A DNA stretch of 64,000 nucleotides, taken from assembly GCA_024704765.1 (NCBI GenBank), contig JAKMXF010000011.1:1-64000 (forward strand). Direction: 5' to 3'. The stretch is from Oopsacas minuta. Lineage: Eukaryota > Porifera > Hexactinellida > Lyssacinosida > Leucopsacidae. The notes under the pieces are model-generated. The model was not told where the DNA came from. It saw only the letters and a program-made list of their open reading frames with translations, and searched no databases. Shown one piece after another: positions 1 to 12,350 of this stretch (within the stretch, counting starts at the first letter, position 1; each line of letters starts with the position of its first letter). Both the position numbers and the translations under genes were made by a program.

Positions 1-238
1 TCTTAGCTCACCATCCCCGAAGCCTGAAAGTTTAGATCGCGGAAAGATCGAGAGTAAATTATTCTTTCAAGCCTTAGAACAGAGCCTTGATCTTCATAAT
101 GCTGAGGATAGTAAGTTCGGTGTCAAATCATTAGGAGAGCTAAAATGTAAACTTGAAGAATTTGAACTACCTTCTTCTTGGGTTAATTGATTTCAGATGA
201 CACGTCTATTAACTTGCTAAAGCTGTCAAAAAGACAAA

Positions 239-256
239 CATATATATATATATATA
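239..256. repeat. AT microsatellite
   Basis: A short run of TA dinucleotides lies inside the decayed P-like copy 1, in the gap between its first two coding blocks. Confidence 0.8.
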
Positions 257-1880
257 CCAACATATGTTTCAATTAATGACTCCTTAACACCTACATACAG
301 GCTTCTGTCAAAACATTCAAATTCCTCTCACTATACACAATCTCAGTGATATTCGAGAAATCGATACCATCATCAGCGAGGTTTCTGCATACATTAAGGA
401 CCCTGTTGAAAACTGTATTCGTCAAGCTACTTCCAACATTGAAAGTACGATTTCGAAGATAGGAACTTCGAACGATATGCTAGAGAAATATTCGGAATTG
501 TTACCCCAGTTAAAATTTCCACGGTGCCAGTTTGAGAATACACTAATTCCCAAAAATCGAAGACGGTACAATGTTGTTACAATGGTGCTAGCTTTAAAAT
601 CACATTTGATATCTTCTACCTGCTACAGCTACTTATAGTCTTTGAATTGTTTAATATTTCCCCACCCAACAACTCTACGTAGTCTTTATGGAACTATAGG
701 CTTAGAGTGTGAGTTGGAAACATATCTGAAGGCTTCTACTGCTAATTTCAATAACCAAGAAAGGAATGTTACATTACATATGGATGAAATACATGTCAAA
801 TCAGAGTTTTCTTACACAGGTGGGAGAATATTCGGCTCTTCGACTACACAGAACGAAGCAGCCAATACAGTTCTAGCATTCATGTAATCAAGTGTATGCA
901 AAAAATGATACAGTTATACGACTCCTACCCCTTGCGCAAAATCTTCAGCTGCTCAAATACTTCCTATTTTACATGAAGTGATCAAGGATGTAGAAAGTTT
1001 CAATCTTCAAATTCAAGTTATTTGTACAGATAACTACCCTCTGAATGTGAATCTGTTTAAGTTACTATCCCTTACTTCCAATCTTGAAACCTGTGTTCCT
1101 CACCCATTAGACACTTGTAGACCTCTGTCTTATCTTCGACTTTGTCCACATCATCAAAACAGTAAGAAATAATTAGATAAATCAAATAGATTCTCGTCAC
1201 ACTTTAGCTGTCCTTCATTCGTATCTTGCGAATATACTTTAAAGGTACCATTTCAAGACCTTCAGAATCTCTTTAAACTTGAGCAAAATTCTGTCGCTAA
1301 ACAGCCCACCGATTAACAGCCAAATCTTGCTGGCCATCTAGCCTTGAAACACAGAATGTCAATTTAGCACTTCGCATATTTGACGACTCAACCTCTGCAG
1401 CTTTAACAGTCCATGCTTCTAAATATGGTCAAGTTTCAGAAACAGCTCAGTTCATTAGCCTTATTTGTAAGGCATGGAGGATCTTCAACATTAATAGACC
1501 TAATCAAGACATCCGTCTAAATGACGAGCTTTCTATGCCACTACAGAGTAATGACATTCGGTTTGTATTTCTTTCAGATGTTGTGAAATAGCTTGATAAA
1601 TGGAGAACTTTACCCCAAAAGCACGGAAAACTCACTGCGCAAGCCTTTACCAGTTGTCGCCATTCGTGTATTGTCCTTGAAGGGATAGTCAACCATCTTA
1701 CCAAAAACTGTGGTTTTGCCTATGTTCTTAGTTCTTTTCTTCAAAACAACCCAATTGAACATCACTTTGGGATTTACCGAATAATGAGCGGTGCCCAGTA
1801 CAATGTTACATTTTGCCAAGTTTTGCAAAGTGAGAGACTAATTAAGATTCCTGCAATTCTGAAGTTGTTCTCCTCTAGTA

Positions 1881-3189
1881 CGAAGGGCACTCGAAAAGTT
1901 TTTGACGTTGACCGACATATCAGATGGTAATAATAAAATTGACTATTACATTTTTTCAAAACACTCTCCCCCTGACAATCTATACATTTTTTAATTCTGG
2001 TAAACCAATTATCAAAACATTTTTTCCACTCTTCTTTGGATATGTCTCCGATCGCTTGGAAAAGTACCCCTCTCAACTCGTCATTAGTCGAAAATCTCCT
2101 CCCACGTAATTGATCTTTGAGTCTAGGGAACAACCAGAAGTCGCAAGGCGCTAAATCAGGACTGTAGGGCGGGTGAGGTAATGTTTTGAGTCCAGAATTT
2201 TCCAAAAGCTCACGAGTTCTGATTGCCGTATGCGATGATGCATTATCATGATGAAGAAGAATTCCTCTAATGCCTGTCTTCTCCCGCTGTGACTCAATTG
2301 CTGTGATGACTTTGTGTAGGCACACTATAGTGTACCAGTCGGCAGTAACAGTCTTTCTATCCTCGAGAGCAACAGCTTCGACAAACCCACTAAATCTGAA
2401 AAAATCGCCCACATTTGTTTCCCAACAGATCTAGCCCTCCGCACTTTGGTTGGAGGTGGGGTATTTTCTTCAACCCACTCCTTTGACATTCGCTTTGTTT
2501 CTGGATCATAATGGTATATCCATGTCTCATCACCTGTAAGGATCTCAGAAACAGCTCTTGAACTTCCATTAGCAAACCTTTTGAGCATAATTTTGCAAAA
2601 GTCTATTCGAGATATTTTTGCTGTAAGTTCAAATAATGGGGGATCCATCGGGCACACAACTTCCTGACACAAAGCTCTTTGTGCAAAATGATATTAATTG
2701 TCCCTGATGATAACTCGGTTTCATACTCTAACTGAGCGAACGTAATATGAGGAACTTTAGTAATTAGATCTAGCATTTCGTTAACATTTTCTTCAGTATG
2801 CGAAATATTCGGTCTTCCTGAACGAGAGGCATCTTCAAGAACAAAGTTTCCGTGAATAAATCCCTGTACCATCGTTCAATTGTACTTAGAGAGGGAGATA
2901 GATCCAGAAAATGTTCCTGTAAAGATTCAGAGATTTCCACTCTTGTCTTCTGTGGTTTGAATAAGATCAAAATCATTGCTCGAAAATCACGTTTTGTGAG
3001 ATCTGATTTAGATTGTGATATTTTAGAAGCCATGTACACTAAAATTATCTAATTTATGACAGTAGAAGAGATAAATGAATGAAAGTTTCAAAGTAGAGTA
3101 ATAAAATATGTCTAAAAAGATGGATGCGGAAAATATCCGACAGATTAATTGTTTCATTTCAAACGGCAAAACTTTTCGAGTGCCCCTAA
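1881..3189 (-). mobile_element. mariner-family transposon inside P-like copy 1
   Basis: The element is about 1.31 kb, the usual mariner size. Both ends carry the inverted repeat GGGCACTCGAAAAGTTTT and both are flanked by TA (1879-1880 and 3190-3191). It interrupts the P-like sequence between KLFSS and the following segment. The right TA is also the left TA of the next element at 3192. Confidence 0.88.
1930..3036 (-). pseudogene. mariner transposase, frameshifted
   Basis: Minus-strand fragments in three frames together give a mariner transposase. They contain an N-terminal helix-turn-helix (KRDFRAMILILFKPQKTRVE), then TGDETWIYHYDPETKR with the first Asp, then HHDNASSHTA with the second Asp, then PPYSPDLAPCDFWLFP with the third Asp, the typical mariner DD34D arrangement. 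Successive pieces lie at 3039-2770, 2872-2603, 2672-2325 and 2412 downward, so at least three frame changes separate the catalytic residues. The last residues before the terminal repeat are also out of frame. It cannot encode an active enzyme without repair. The family call is secure and the subfamily was not determined. Confidence 0.85.
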
Positions 3190-3191
3190 TA

Positions 3192-4524
3192 CAGGGTGTT
3201 TCACAATTGATGTCGTGTTATACAATATTACATAACTAATAGAATACTAGATATATTACTACAATTATTTGCCAATATATCCACCACTAAGTTCAATACA
3301 CTTATGGATTCGTTTTGGCATTCCATCCATCAATTTGTCCAAAACCTCTGGTGAAATATTGGACCATGCTGTTTTCAGTCGATTTTCCAACATTTTTATG
3401 TCTTTATCTCACCTATTGAATCTAGATCATCTTTCAAAATCGACCATATGTTCTCAATGGGACTCAAGTCTGGAGAGTTGGCTGGCCAGGTACCTTTCGC
3501 CAAAAACTATTTAGGTTACTTCTCAACCAATTTTGTGTCATGTTTGCCGTGTGAACTGGAGCGCTATCTTGTTGAAATATCGCACGGGACATATTTTTTA
3601 ACATTTTTCTCTCACAACTGTGCCTCTTTCTCGCTTTCTGTTCATTGTAGACATTAAAGTTCTACCCAGTATCTCACTAACATAGTACTCTGCAGATACA
3701 GTTTGTCCAACGGGAATGAAATGTAACTCCGACAGTGCACGATGTGACATCATACCCCATACTTGAATTTTCTTTGGAAATTTCACCATCTGAACGGGCT
3801 CGACATCCAATGCGTTTCTCGCCCAAACACAATCATTTTTCCTGTTTGGGGGATGATTTAACTCAAACGGTGATTCATCTGTAAATAATATGTTTTTCCA
3901 ATCATTTGCTGTCCAATTGACACGTTCTTTACAAAATTTTAACCTAGCAGCCATGTTTTTCTCTGTTATTAACGGCTGCCGCTGGCGTTTGTAAGATTTT
4001 ACGCCCTTTTCTTTTGTCAAATAACGGTACACTGTACTCTGAGATACGGAATGACCTTTCAACTTTAATTTCTTGGATAGACCACGTACAGACTGTCGTT
4101 TTTTGCCAATTGATTTAGTAATTACAATCTTGGCAACTTTCGATATGGACGATTTACGGCCACGTCCCCCTTTGTTTTCTAATGTCAAATCATTCTTGAA
4201 AAGTCGCCACCAACGCTGAACTGTACGGATATTAACTCCAAGTTTAAGAGACACAAACTTCTGAGAAGAGCCAGCTTGTAGCATGCCAACAGCCTGTGAG
4301 CGAATCATGATACTGTATTCTTTCACCATTATATTATGCAAATAATTAGCCCAATTTGGATATGGAAATAGAAGCTATAAAATGTTTCGATTGATGAATG
4401 AAATAATTACTCAATAGAACCCTGTAAGATTAATTATGATTGCAAGTTTAAATACACAGATATTATTGCATGGGTGCATAATAAACAAATTTAGAAAATA
4501 CGACATCAATTGTGAAACACCCTG
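3192..4524 (-). mobile_element. Tc1-like transposon inside P-like copy 1
   Basis: The ends read CAGGGTGTTTCACAATTGAT and its inverted form CAATTGTGAAACACCCTG, flanked by TA at 3190-3191 and 4525-4526. Length 1333 bp is normal for Tc1. It sits directly against the mariner element, sharing its TA. Confidence 0.92.
3265..4341 (-). pseudogene. Tc1 transposase (DD34E type), 3' half broken
   Basis: The first 247 codons (4341-3598) are open. They show two helix-turn-helix blocks (SQKFVSLKLGVNIRTVQRWW and SVRGLSKKLKLKGHSVSQST), then the first catalytic Asp in ILFTDESPFEL and the VWGMMSHRALSELHFIP block. The rest (3597-3265) can be followed only across frame changes and ends in the family-typical GGYIGK and a stop at 3265-3267. 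The Tc1 relative at 41044-42099 has the same architecture and a similar C-terminus. Inner methionines such as the one opening MVKEYSIM are alternative starts. Confidence 0.82.
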
Positions 4525-5561
4525 TACTCCGGGTGAGAGCTCAATCTCATTAAAAGAATTTTAAAAGTCATTTTCAGTCTCTGAAGAATCTAGCGATGAC
4601 AATATAATCGATTCGGACCCCAATAACAGAGTGTTCACTGAAGAGGAGACACCAATCGTACTGAATACTTCTCTCATTCAATCTTTAGCCTTTATTGCCG
4701 GTTATTCTGTTCATTCCATCTTCAAAAGTGTTTTCTATTCTAAGCGCGGTATTACTCACTCTTCTGGCGTAAGAGATACGGAAAAAGCAGTAGTATTTGC
4801 TCTCAGTGTTTGTCAAGTATTGTTGAGGAAGATACTCTCGAATTAGATATAACTGATCCTGTCCATGGTTTAATATGTTCGATCGACAGAGGAGGCCTTA
4901 AGTGGCCTTCAGCTCCAGTACTTGAAGCAGTTGTAATTTTGTGGAAGGTCTACTCCAGGATCGAAATTGATTCTAGTCCCTTCAATCTCTTTATAACAAG
5001 TCCATCTCGGAAGATCTTAGTCCCCTTAACATTAAATGTAATCGAAAGTAATGAAACTGAGTTTTGGGGAAATAAATGCCCTACTTGTGACACAATAGGA
5101 TGGAATATCTTAAAGATTATTTTTTCAGCACCAACTGTATCCTAGCTAAGAAAGTGAAGAATATGAATTCGTCGAAAAGGACATTAACTGAAAGCTCGCA
5201 TAACTCTCGTAAATACCCAAATTCAAATCAAAATAATTATTTTTGGAATAGATTCATATCAGATTCATACACGAGGGCAATGGATCCAGAACATTGCACG
5301 ATTGCAACAATGCTACTTAACATGCCTTTGAGAAGCTGTTCCATAGAGGAGTTTTTCTTGCACGACTAGGATTGCATGTGACATCAGATCTGTACTCACT
5401 GGCGAATATCATCACTGGTCAGCATTAGTCAAAAGGGTCCTACCTTTCCTACAATCGCAGAGATAAAAATTCAATCTGAAGCAAGTAACTCAGAAGACGA
5501 ATTGAATACCTTCCTTCAAAAGGTTTTAGCAAAGTGCCGCAGGAGTGCTCGTCGTTTGTAA

Positions 5562-7040
5562 TTATTTCCTTAGATATATGCGTATCTTTACACAAAATTT
5601 CACAACTGTCAAAGTAAAACTTCTATTTATATGTATGAGTACTGAGTATATGCTACAGGCATACTAATCTGATTTATCATTCTCTGAAGGTTCATGATTT
5701 TTTCTTTACTATTTAGGATCCTAAATAATGGGAAGAGCCTAAAAATCCATTTCATGTGTTTTACTCAGATAATGTTGAATTAGCATTAGAATGGGATGAA
5801 TTTTCTTAACCGGACACAAGATTTGACAAATAAATATGCTGCTAAAATATAAGGCGTATGACCAATTAGGGGAATGAAATTAGGAGCGATATCGTCGAAA
5901 TCTTGTATAACTTGATGCTAGTGAGAGCTGATAAATCTGATAATGGATCATGTGACCCGCGAGGCTCCTGGAGTTCTGAAGCTCCTGATCACCGGCTCCA
6001 TCTGCCATTCGGTAATATTCCCATGGGCATTCCCATAAATAAGGGATAATAAATGTGCGCACATAGACCGAGCTCACTATAATTTTGAAATCTTTGGCTA
6101 GTAAATTCAAAATAGTGCCTAAAGTAGTCCCAAAATGTGTTGATAAAGCAAAATTAATCCGATTTTAGTGCTGAATGACAAATTGTGTGCATTTGCTAGT
6201 GCTTTCAATGTTTTTTAATCTAACATTTCCATATAAAATGTATGTAGCCTTGGTGCAAATGGCAGAAAATGGAAATATATTAGCTAGGAACGCTGTAGGA
6301 TGTGTTAGGACATATCTAGCATGATCATACGGACAAAAAATACTGCAACAAGTGAGATAGCCTCGCCCTGGCAATTTTTGTGGGAAATATCTTCTAGAAT
6401 TTAATCAAGAAGAAACTCTTACTTAGATCAAATGTATTCAAAAAAATTCTGGTTAATGAATAATTCAAAAAACTTAGAAATTCACCCATTTTGCAATTTA
6501 GAAACAAATATTAAATATCAATTATTGACTTTTGACGTAAAAGCCAAAATTTGATGAAGTAAATTCAAATTCAATATAGACAATAATCAAGTGTCAAAAA
6601 TAGCAAAAAATAACTTCGGAACGCGGTACTTTCCTCTGTTTTTGAAAATTGATCTATCAATGAGCCTAGTTTCAGTGACAATTAGCAGCAATATATTTCT
6701 ACTAATATTCTAACACGACAAACTTATATTTTGACAAATTTTCAACCGAATTAAAAAAATACTTCAAATTAGCCTGTTATTAGGGACAATCGACCAAAGG
6801 CCGATTTCATATTGAATATCTCTAGAAAAACATAGCTGAGGCTAGACTTCGTCTTTGCCTTATTTATTAACCGAATATTGACGGGAAATCTGTGAATTTA
6901 TTTCGCCAAGAAGGTGCTAAATCTCGTTATGGTCCTGGGATTTGTTAAAAAGAAGTGGTAAAAATTATTGTTGCTTTCGTTACGAACGTACAATTCGGCA
7001 GGATCGGTTAAATATGAATTGTAAGCCCTCAAACTCGGGT
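5562..7040. other. no gene recognised
   Basis: This is AT-rich non-coding sequence downstream of the P-like relic. The small open frames at 5880-6110 and 6165-6374 (minus) have no recognisable motif and no coding-like composition. I see no terminal repeats that define an element. Confidence 0.5.
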
Positions 7041-8097
7041 CTTGAAACTTGTGTCCATTAGACAAAATATCATGTTCTATATTTCAAAAGTCTCAAATTT
7101 TTGTCTGAATAAAAATGTATTAAATAATTATTGAATTATATTTAGTCATTCAAGAATATTTTTGTCAAAATGAGTGAAACTTTGTGCTTACTGTTACTAT
7201 AAATACTACAGATGAGATTTTAGAATTCATACTCAATGACCTGATGACACTGTTATACAAAATATTAAAATTGACATGATAAAGTTGGAGGTTACCATGG
7301 ATGGCATACTTCATGAAAATTCAATATAACTCTAAAAGATAAAATATTTGCCAAAGAAGTCAGTCCAATACCTACAATATACCCGACTTCCTTGACCAAA
7401 ACATTTCATTTTGATATGACAATTTCTACACACAAGGACAAAGTTTACGTTATCCCCATTTATGGTCATATTTAAATTACATCGTCAGTATTCGTAAACA
7501 GATAGGGTTGGCCCTGGGATATCTCCCCCAGAATTAATGCTTCAAGGTTAGCTGAATTGATAATGAATATACTATTAAATTATTTAAAATGGGTATATGA
7601 TCTATGGGCATAATTCCCCCCCACAGAAAACTGTCTCTATCAGACCCTGATGATAGTTAGCGGAGATATCATAAGTAATCAAAGTTATTGAATATCATAA
7701 CAAAATGAATTATTAGGGTATTGGAATTCGGGGATATCCTAGTTATTGGACTGACATATTTCGCGAAAATAAATATTATTATAAATAATAATACATAAAT
7801 ATGTGATCCATTTTACCTCAGGAATTCGCCAACTTTATCATGCCAAATTTGAAAATTTTGTATAAAATTTCATTAGATCATGAATTTTAATTATGAAATC
7901 GTATCTGTAACATTTATCGTTCTAAGGGGTTTCACAGATGGAAACATTTAGACCTAAAATGCTTACTAAGAACAAAATTTTGCATTGTTGGATAGAAGAA
8001 ATAAATTTCGATAATATATAATACTTTTCGGACAAAAAATGCACTTTGAAAATATAGAACATTAAATTTAGTCTAATGGACCCAAGTTTCAAGATTA
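7041..8097. repeat. long imperfect inverted repeat (foldback)
   Basis: The arm at 7041-7420 matches the reverse complement of 7728-8097 in order. TCTTGAAACTTG-G/TGTCCATTAGAC opens both arms, then TATACAAAAT, CATGATAAAGTTGG and GTCAGTCCAATA follow at matching distances. Identity looks moderate with small gaps, and the roughly 300-bp spacer is unique. I could not fix the target duplication. It is probably an old foldback MITE, and a transcript across it would form a long hairpin. Confidence 0.7.
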
Positions 8098-10518
8098 GAG
8101 TTCTAGTGCGTACAGTCAGGGGTGTATTCACAAAGATAAAGTAAGGGAACGCTCGAAAACATTGCCCCCTCCACTAAAATTGGCGCTCTCATGTAGTAAA
8201 TTGGCATCGCCTTTTGACCTAGTTTCAAGACTTGTCTACATTGACATTTTATAAGATCAAGATATTCTCACTAAAAGTATAAAATGCTAAGTAAAAACGT
8301 GATGAAAATAAGCATTTCAACATGTAAACGATACTTATACAAAATTGGAAAATACACATATATATTTCTTGGTAACAACAAAATTGAAATCTAATGTCTA
8401 AACTGAAAATTAAAGTGAATAATTCCAATATTTCCATAAAGAAGCCCCTTCACGTTCCCCATCTAATAGAAAGTAAGGGAAATGCATTTCCCCCCGTTAC
8501 CGTCCAATAACCCCTGCCTACATTCAATATTTATAGGAGTATATGATATAAACATAAAGTGGAATTCTTCGTCAAATTATAGTGTCATTTCACCAACTTC
8601 GATTCTATTTGAGGTCAATATACCACCTAAATTTTGAACTGGAAATAAATCAAGGTAGTAATCGGAACTATGATGTACCTCTAGGTGGAATGTTGGGAAA
8701 TTAAATTCATCAGTTGTATTACATACCTCACTAGACTTTTTCAATATATTGAAGATTTCAAGAACATCCCAAAATACCCTTCTAAGAGAATTTTATATCA
8801 CTAACTCAATTTTCCATTATCAAATTTAGAATTAGATTTTCCCTATCTACAAAAAAAGAAAATTGGAAAACAAAAATTTATTCTGCCATTTGTATCATCG
8901 GCATCAATTCTAACAGATTGTAGTTATCAAATCTTGTGAAGTTATGTACAATTGAATCAGTAATAACCATTTTAGTCAGGTAGAATAGCTTCGAAGCATC
9001 AAAGTATTTTAAAAATCTACATTACTGAGGCATCAAAATTTCCTAGGCCCACGTCGTTCAGAAACATCTTCGAACCCAAGTTGAAATTAATTTGCGGTTT
9101 CTGCTATTCGCCGATACATCCCCTGCGTCAACCTTTTCACAATTAGTTAAATCAACTACTAACAACGTAAAATTTCCAGCAATTTGATGAATCTCTTGAC
9201 CATATATTGGGATATTTTTCCCTAGCAACGCAGAAAGGTGGTAGAATTGTAGAAACATTCCATTCTCCAAATTTATCCTACCCCCATCGAGTGACTCCTC
9301 TTTCGACACGGCTAGGCACCTGAGTCTAGTTATGCCCATATCTATAAACTAAGGAAATCTAAATAACCTTTGAACACGAATTTACTAGATCGACCTCCGC
9401 GGTTTCTCATTTTCTTGATATTTCTTACAAAAATTGTTGTATATACAGGATGTCTGTTTTGATAAAATAAGTAGCTAAAATTGATTGGTGTATTCTGGGT
9501 AACTGGCCAAAATAATTTGAAAAAATTTATTTGATTATTCGACATAACCTACATCTTATGATAAATCCTAAAGGATAATTTGTGTTCATGCAGATAACGA
9601 TAATCCATTCTTTGGGAAGTGGGTTGATTGTCTCAAACTATCTCAAGTATCAATTTAGGGCATTAATTGACTCTCAATGAATAGATTATCGTTTCTTCAC
9701 ATCCACACTAGTTATCCACAAGGATTTATCACAAAGGTGTCGGTGTTATCGACTATTAGAGTTATTTCCTTATTCTTATTACATAGCATGACATGGTTCC
9801 AGTTCCAAAGTTTAGTGGTATATTGACCTCAAATAGACATACTGGGAAATCAATTAAATCCATAAATAGAAACAATGTATCTTGCAATAATTGGAATGTT
9901 AATAATTCAAACTAAGAAAATCCAAGCAATTTGAAATGTATTAGTGAAAATATATATTCGGTAGAATTTTATAAATGAAGAAAATCTCAAATTTGTGACG
10001 TCATAGTTTGATAATCACACATCGCAATTTTGAAATCACACGAATACAAATAATTGATTACTACTCTTACTCGCCAACTTCGATAGAAATCGGAGTAAGT
10101 TGGCGAAATGACTATGATTCGACGATAAACTTCACTTGAGATAGATTAATTGCCTTTAAATAGTATATATATACAGTGGAAACTCCTCAATACTTACACC
10201 AACGGACGGTCAATATTTGTTCGCCTAATCAGCAGTTCGTATTAACAGGAGTAATACAAATTGGATAACCAATGTTAGAACTGCTCTTGTTGTAATATTT
10301 GTATCACGGCTTAAAACAACGATCAATGCTGAGCCATAAAATAAGTATAGTCGGAACAGAATAATAGAAAGACAAAACCAATTAGTAGGAAAAAACATGT
10401 TTCGACCATATTCTATACTTAAATGTTAATAGATGAATACAGTAGGGGATCAATTATATCATCCAACCACACATACTTGGAAAATATATTCGTTATGATG
10501 AAGAACATGTACAACAAA
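8098..10518. other. non-coding, with dispersed repeat fragments
   Basis: A segment at about 8564-8648 reappears inverted at 9795-9836 plus 10089-10130 (shared GGTATATTGACCTCAAATAG and the AGTTGG-GAAATGAC block). The inverted copy is split by about 250 bp ending in a short hairpin at 10063-10108. At 10174 a TA-flanked CAGTGGAAACTCCTCAATA resembles a pogo-type terminus, but no partner was found. Small minus-strand frames at 9058-9339 and 9342-9545 have no recognised domain. Confidence 0.45.
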
Positions 10519-11505
10519 TTATACAAATTCGAAAATTTGAACGCCATATCTTTCATTCATAGAAATAACAATTAGTTCCCCTTTAGATGTAAGGAATATT
10601 CCCTTAGGATAAAAAAAATATCCAAATTCATTTCCTTCCCCTCCGATTTTGTAGAGAAGAAATTTTGCTGTGGGGTCAAAAATTTTAATTGAATGATCAA
10701 CTAAATCAGATATGATAATATTTGAATCAGAAGCAATGAGAAAAGAGCTAGGAAATCTAACTTGCATTCCGCAATCAAGTTCGCTACGGGTAAGAATTGA
10801 TTCAATAATCTCTCCATTGAAATTGAAGATATGTACACAGTGTGTACCAAAATTGGTTAATACATACATATGTTCTTTATGAAATGTTATGTCAACAGGA
10901 CTAATTAAGCCTGTAGATTTAATATCTTGTACGAATTCCAAATTTTGTGTAAATATGCAAATTCTGTTATTATTATTATCAGGAACATATAAATTATAGT
11001 TTGGGGCAATGGCTGGTTTTCTTAACACATTATAATCAATGAGAGGGTCGAATCCATTTTTCCCAATTCTTTTAACCATCTGAAGTGAAGAAATTTCATA
11101 TTTAAAAAGAGAATACCCTAGCCATCCCCAATCAGTGACAAATAGGAACTGTTCGTGAAGAACAAGATAGGAGGGTAGGATCAAATCATTATTACCAAAG
11201 GTATGAACAAATTTACCATGAGAATTGAATATTTGTATACGTGAATTAGCTTGGTCGGTAATAAAATATTCCTGAGTTTCTTCACGGTAAGCAATACTAC
11301 GGGCACGTGAAAGCTCACCATTTTCAACGCCGCCAATTCCAAAAGCAAGCACAGCCTTATGATTTTTAGCAAAAATTTGAGGTGATGACTCATCTCGACA
11401 TATTTTGGTAGAATGAGTTAGTGATTTTTCACCACAAGCCATTGAGAAAATATTCGCTATATGAAATTGATAAATAGAAAAAACAAGAATCAACAATTTC
11501 AACAT
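10519..11505 (-). CDS. secreted NHL-repeat beta-propeller protein
   Basis: An uninterrupted 328-codon frame encodes about six NHL-type repeats. Each has a hydrophobic strand, a D or N turn and an R-I-x-I-F or similar closing strand: DQANSRIQIFNSHGKFVHTF, DNNNNRICIFTQNLEFVQ, TNFGTHCVHIFNFNGE, DLVDHSIKIFDPTAKF and NERYGVQIFEF. This matches the propeller domain of the TRIM-NHL group, but no RING, B-box or coiled coil is present. I chose the Met at 11505 because it starts a signal-peptide-like hydrophobic stretch (MLKLLILVFSIYQF). The upstream 21 codons to 11568 lie inside a MITE and are probably not native. It may be a lone exon of a longer gene. The ligand is unknown. It is the only convincing host gene in the window. 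Confidence 0.72.
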   Translation of the reverse strand: MLKLLILVFSIYQFHIANIFSMACGEKSLTHSTKICRDESSPQIFAKNHKAVLAFGIGGVENGELSRARSIAYREETQEYFITDQANSRIQIFNSHGKFVHTFGNNDLILPSYLVLHEQFLFVTDWGWLGYSLFKYEISSLQMVKRIGKNGFDPLIDYNVLRKPAIAPNYNLYVPDNNNNRICIFTQNLEFVQDIKSTGLISPVDITFHKEHMYVLTNFGTHCVHIFNFNGEIIESILTRSELDCGMQVRFPSSFLIASDSNIIISDLVDHSIKIFDPTAKFLLYKIGGEGNEFGYFFYPKGIFLTSKGELIVISMNERYGVQIFEFV

Positions 11506-11506
11506 A

Positions 11507-11953
11507 CAGTGGAAGCCGCTTAAACGGGCCAATGATTTGAGAACAGATTTTCTACATAGATAAATCACCGGATAATTGGGACATCGAATCGGTTAATCGA
11601 GATTTTTATCCCGATTAACCGAATATAAACTTTATAATCGCTTAATTGGGATTTCATCCCAAATATACGATTGTATATTTGTTCAGAATTATTGTAACAT
11701 GGTTTGTTTATAAAACTAGGAATTTTAATATTCTACAACCATAACAATACAACACCGATACAATTGCTATTTGAAACTAAGATTATTAACTCTGCTCACT
11801 CCCTATATAATCAGGGTGTAGTAGTAGTGTAATAAGATATTTCTGATTATGATCTGAGACCATGGAAACTACTTTTGAATACTTAAATATAACATCTGTT
11901 AATCGGGACAAAACATTGACTCTCGAGCTGTCCCGATTAAGCAGCTTCCACGG
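11507..11953. mobile_element. pogo-like MITE abutting the NHL start codon
   Basis: The left end CAGTGGAAGCCGCTTAA matches the inverted right end TTAAGCAGCTTCCACGG, with TA at 11505-11506 and 11954-11955. It is 447 bp with no coding capacity. The CAGTGGAA start and TA target are typical of pogo/Tigger-type families. The left TA overlaps the first base of the NHL gene's ATG on the minus strand. Confidence 0.8.
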
Positions 11954-11955
11954 TA

Positions 11956-12350
11956 TATACACAAAATTGTCTAGAATATTTGAAAACACAAATTTTCTAA
12001 TATTTAATATATGCAATAGACCGCGGACTATGGCAGCATTAGATAATATACTTGATAAACTTATGAGAACATGTTAGTTGACCAGGTTCGGACTAAATTT
12101 GTCAATATTCGTTCCACCATATATTTTCTACCAACACCTTGCTAATTAATGGTGTAGAATGTCAAATATCGATGCCTAATTGAAAAATGTAGAAAATTTT
12201 CACGAAAATATATTTTCTCATAAAAACGTGTTACAACATGTCTTTATTCCATGTTAGTTAGTCTTTTCAGTTTCATCACATAACTCAGCAACACATAGCA
12301 TTTATGGCCATTTTTTGAGTATTTCTGGATTGGTTAAATATTAGTTTTAG
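11956..12350. other. no feature recognised
   Basis: This is AT-rich spacer. It ends in a T-rich tract and TTTTAG, which could act as a splice acceptor for the block that follows. Confidence 0.4.

Larger units (their letters stand above)
2..5561 (+). pseudogene. P-element-like transposase, decayed copy 1
   Basis: This is a P/THAP9-superfamily DNA transposase relic, cut at its 5' side by the window edge so that the THAP finger is not visible. Pieces line up in order with the better copy at 44380-47236: a post-THAP segment (about 2-190), a helical segment (300-600), the first catalytic Asp in HMDEIHVKSEF (about 780), the second in CTDNYPLN (about 1025), the HPLDTCRPL block, and a degraded stretch to 1880. 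The reading then resumes at 4527, after two inserted transposons, with SLAFIAGYSVHS and SLKWP-like GLKWPSAPV motifs. Frames change repeatedly and stops are frequent, so it is dead. Its C-terminus runs about 100 residues beyond that of copy 2, ending in a basic CRRSARRL tail at 5561. The two copies are therefore different subfamilies, not recent duplicates. Confidence 0.82.

Noticed and set aside
1774-1880. Coding sequence of the mariner extending left past its terminal repeat
   Set aside because: The open frame crosses the TA boundary into P-like sequence. The terminal repeat defines the end.
9058-9545. Two adjacent minus-strand frames of 93 and 67 codons as a host gene
   Set aside because: No motif, no splice signals that join them convincingly, and composition like the surrounding spacer.
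10174-10200. A complete pogo-like MITE starting CAGTGGAAACTCC
   Set aside because: No matching inverted end with a TA flank was found on either side.
10519-11505. The NHL propeller as a RAG2-like partner of the nearby RAG1-like elements
   Set aside because: RAG2 is a Kelch propeller with a PHD finger. This protein has NHL-type repeats and a signal peptide, and lies outside all RAG1-like termini.
11506-11568. The upstream 21 codons as the true N-terminus of the NHL protein
   Set aside because: They lie inside the MITE terminal repeat. The next Met starts a plausible signal peptide.
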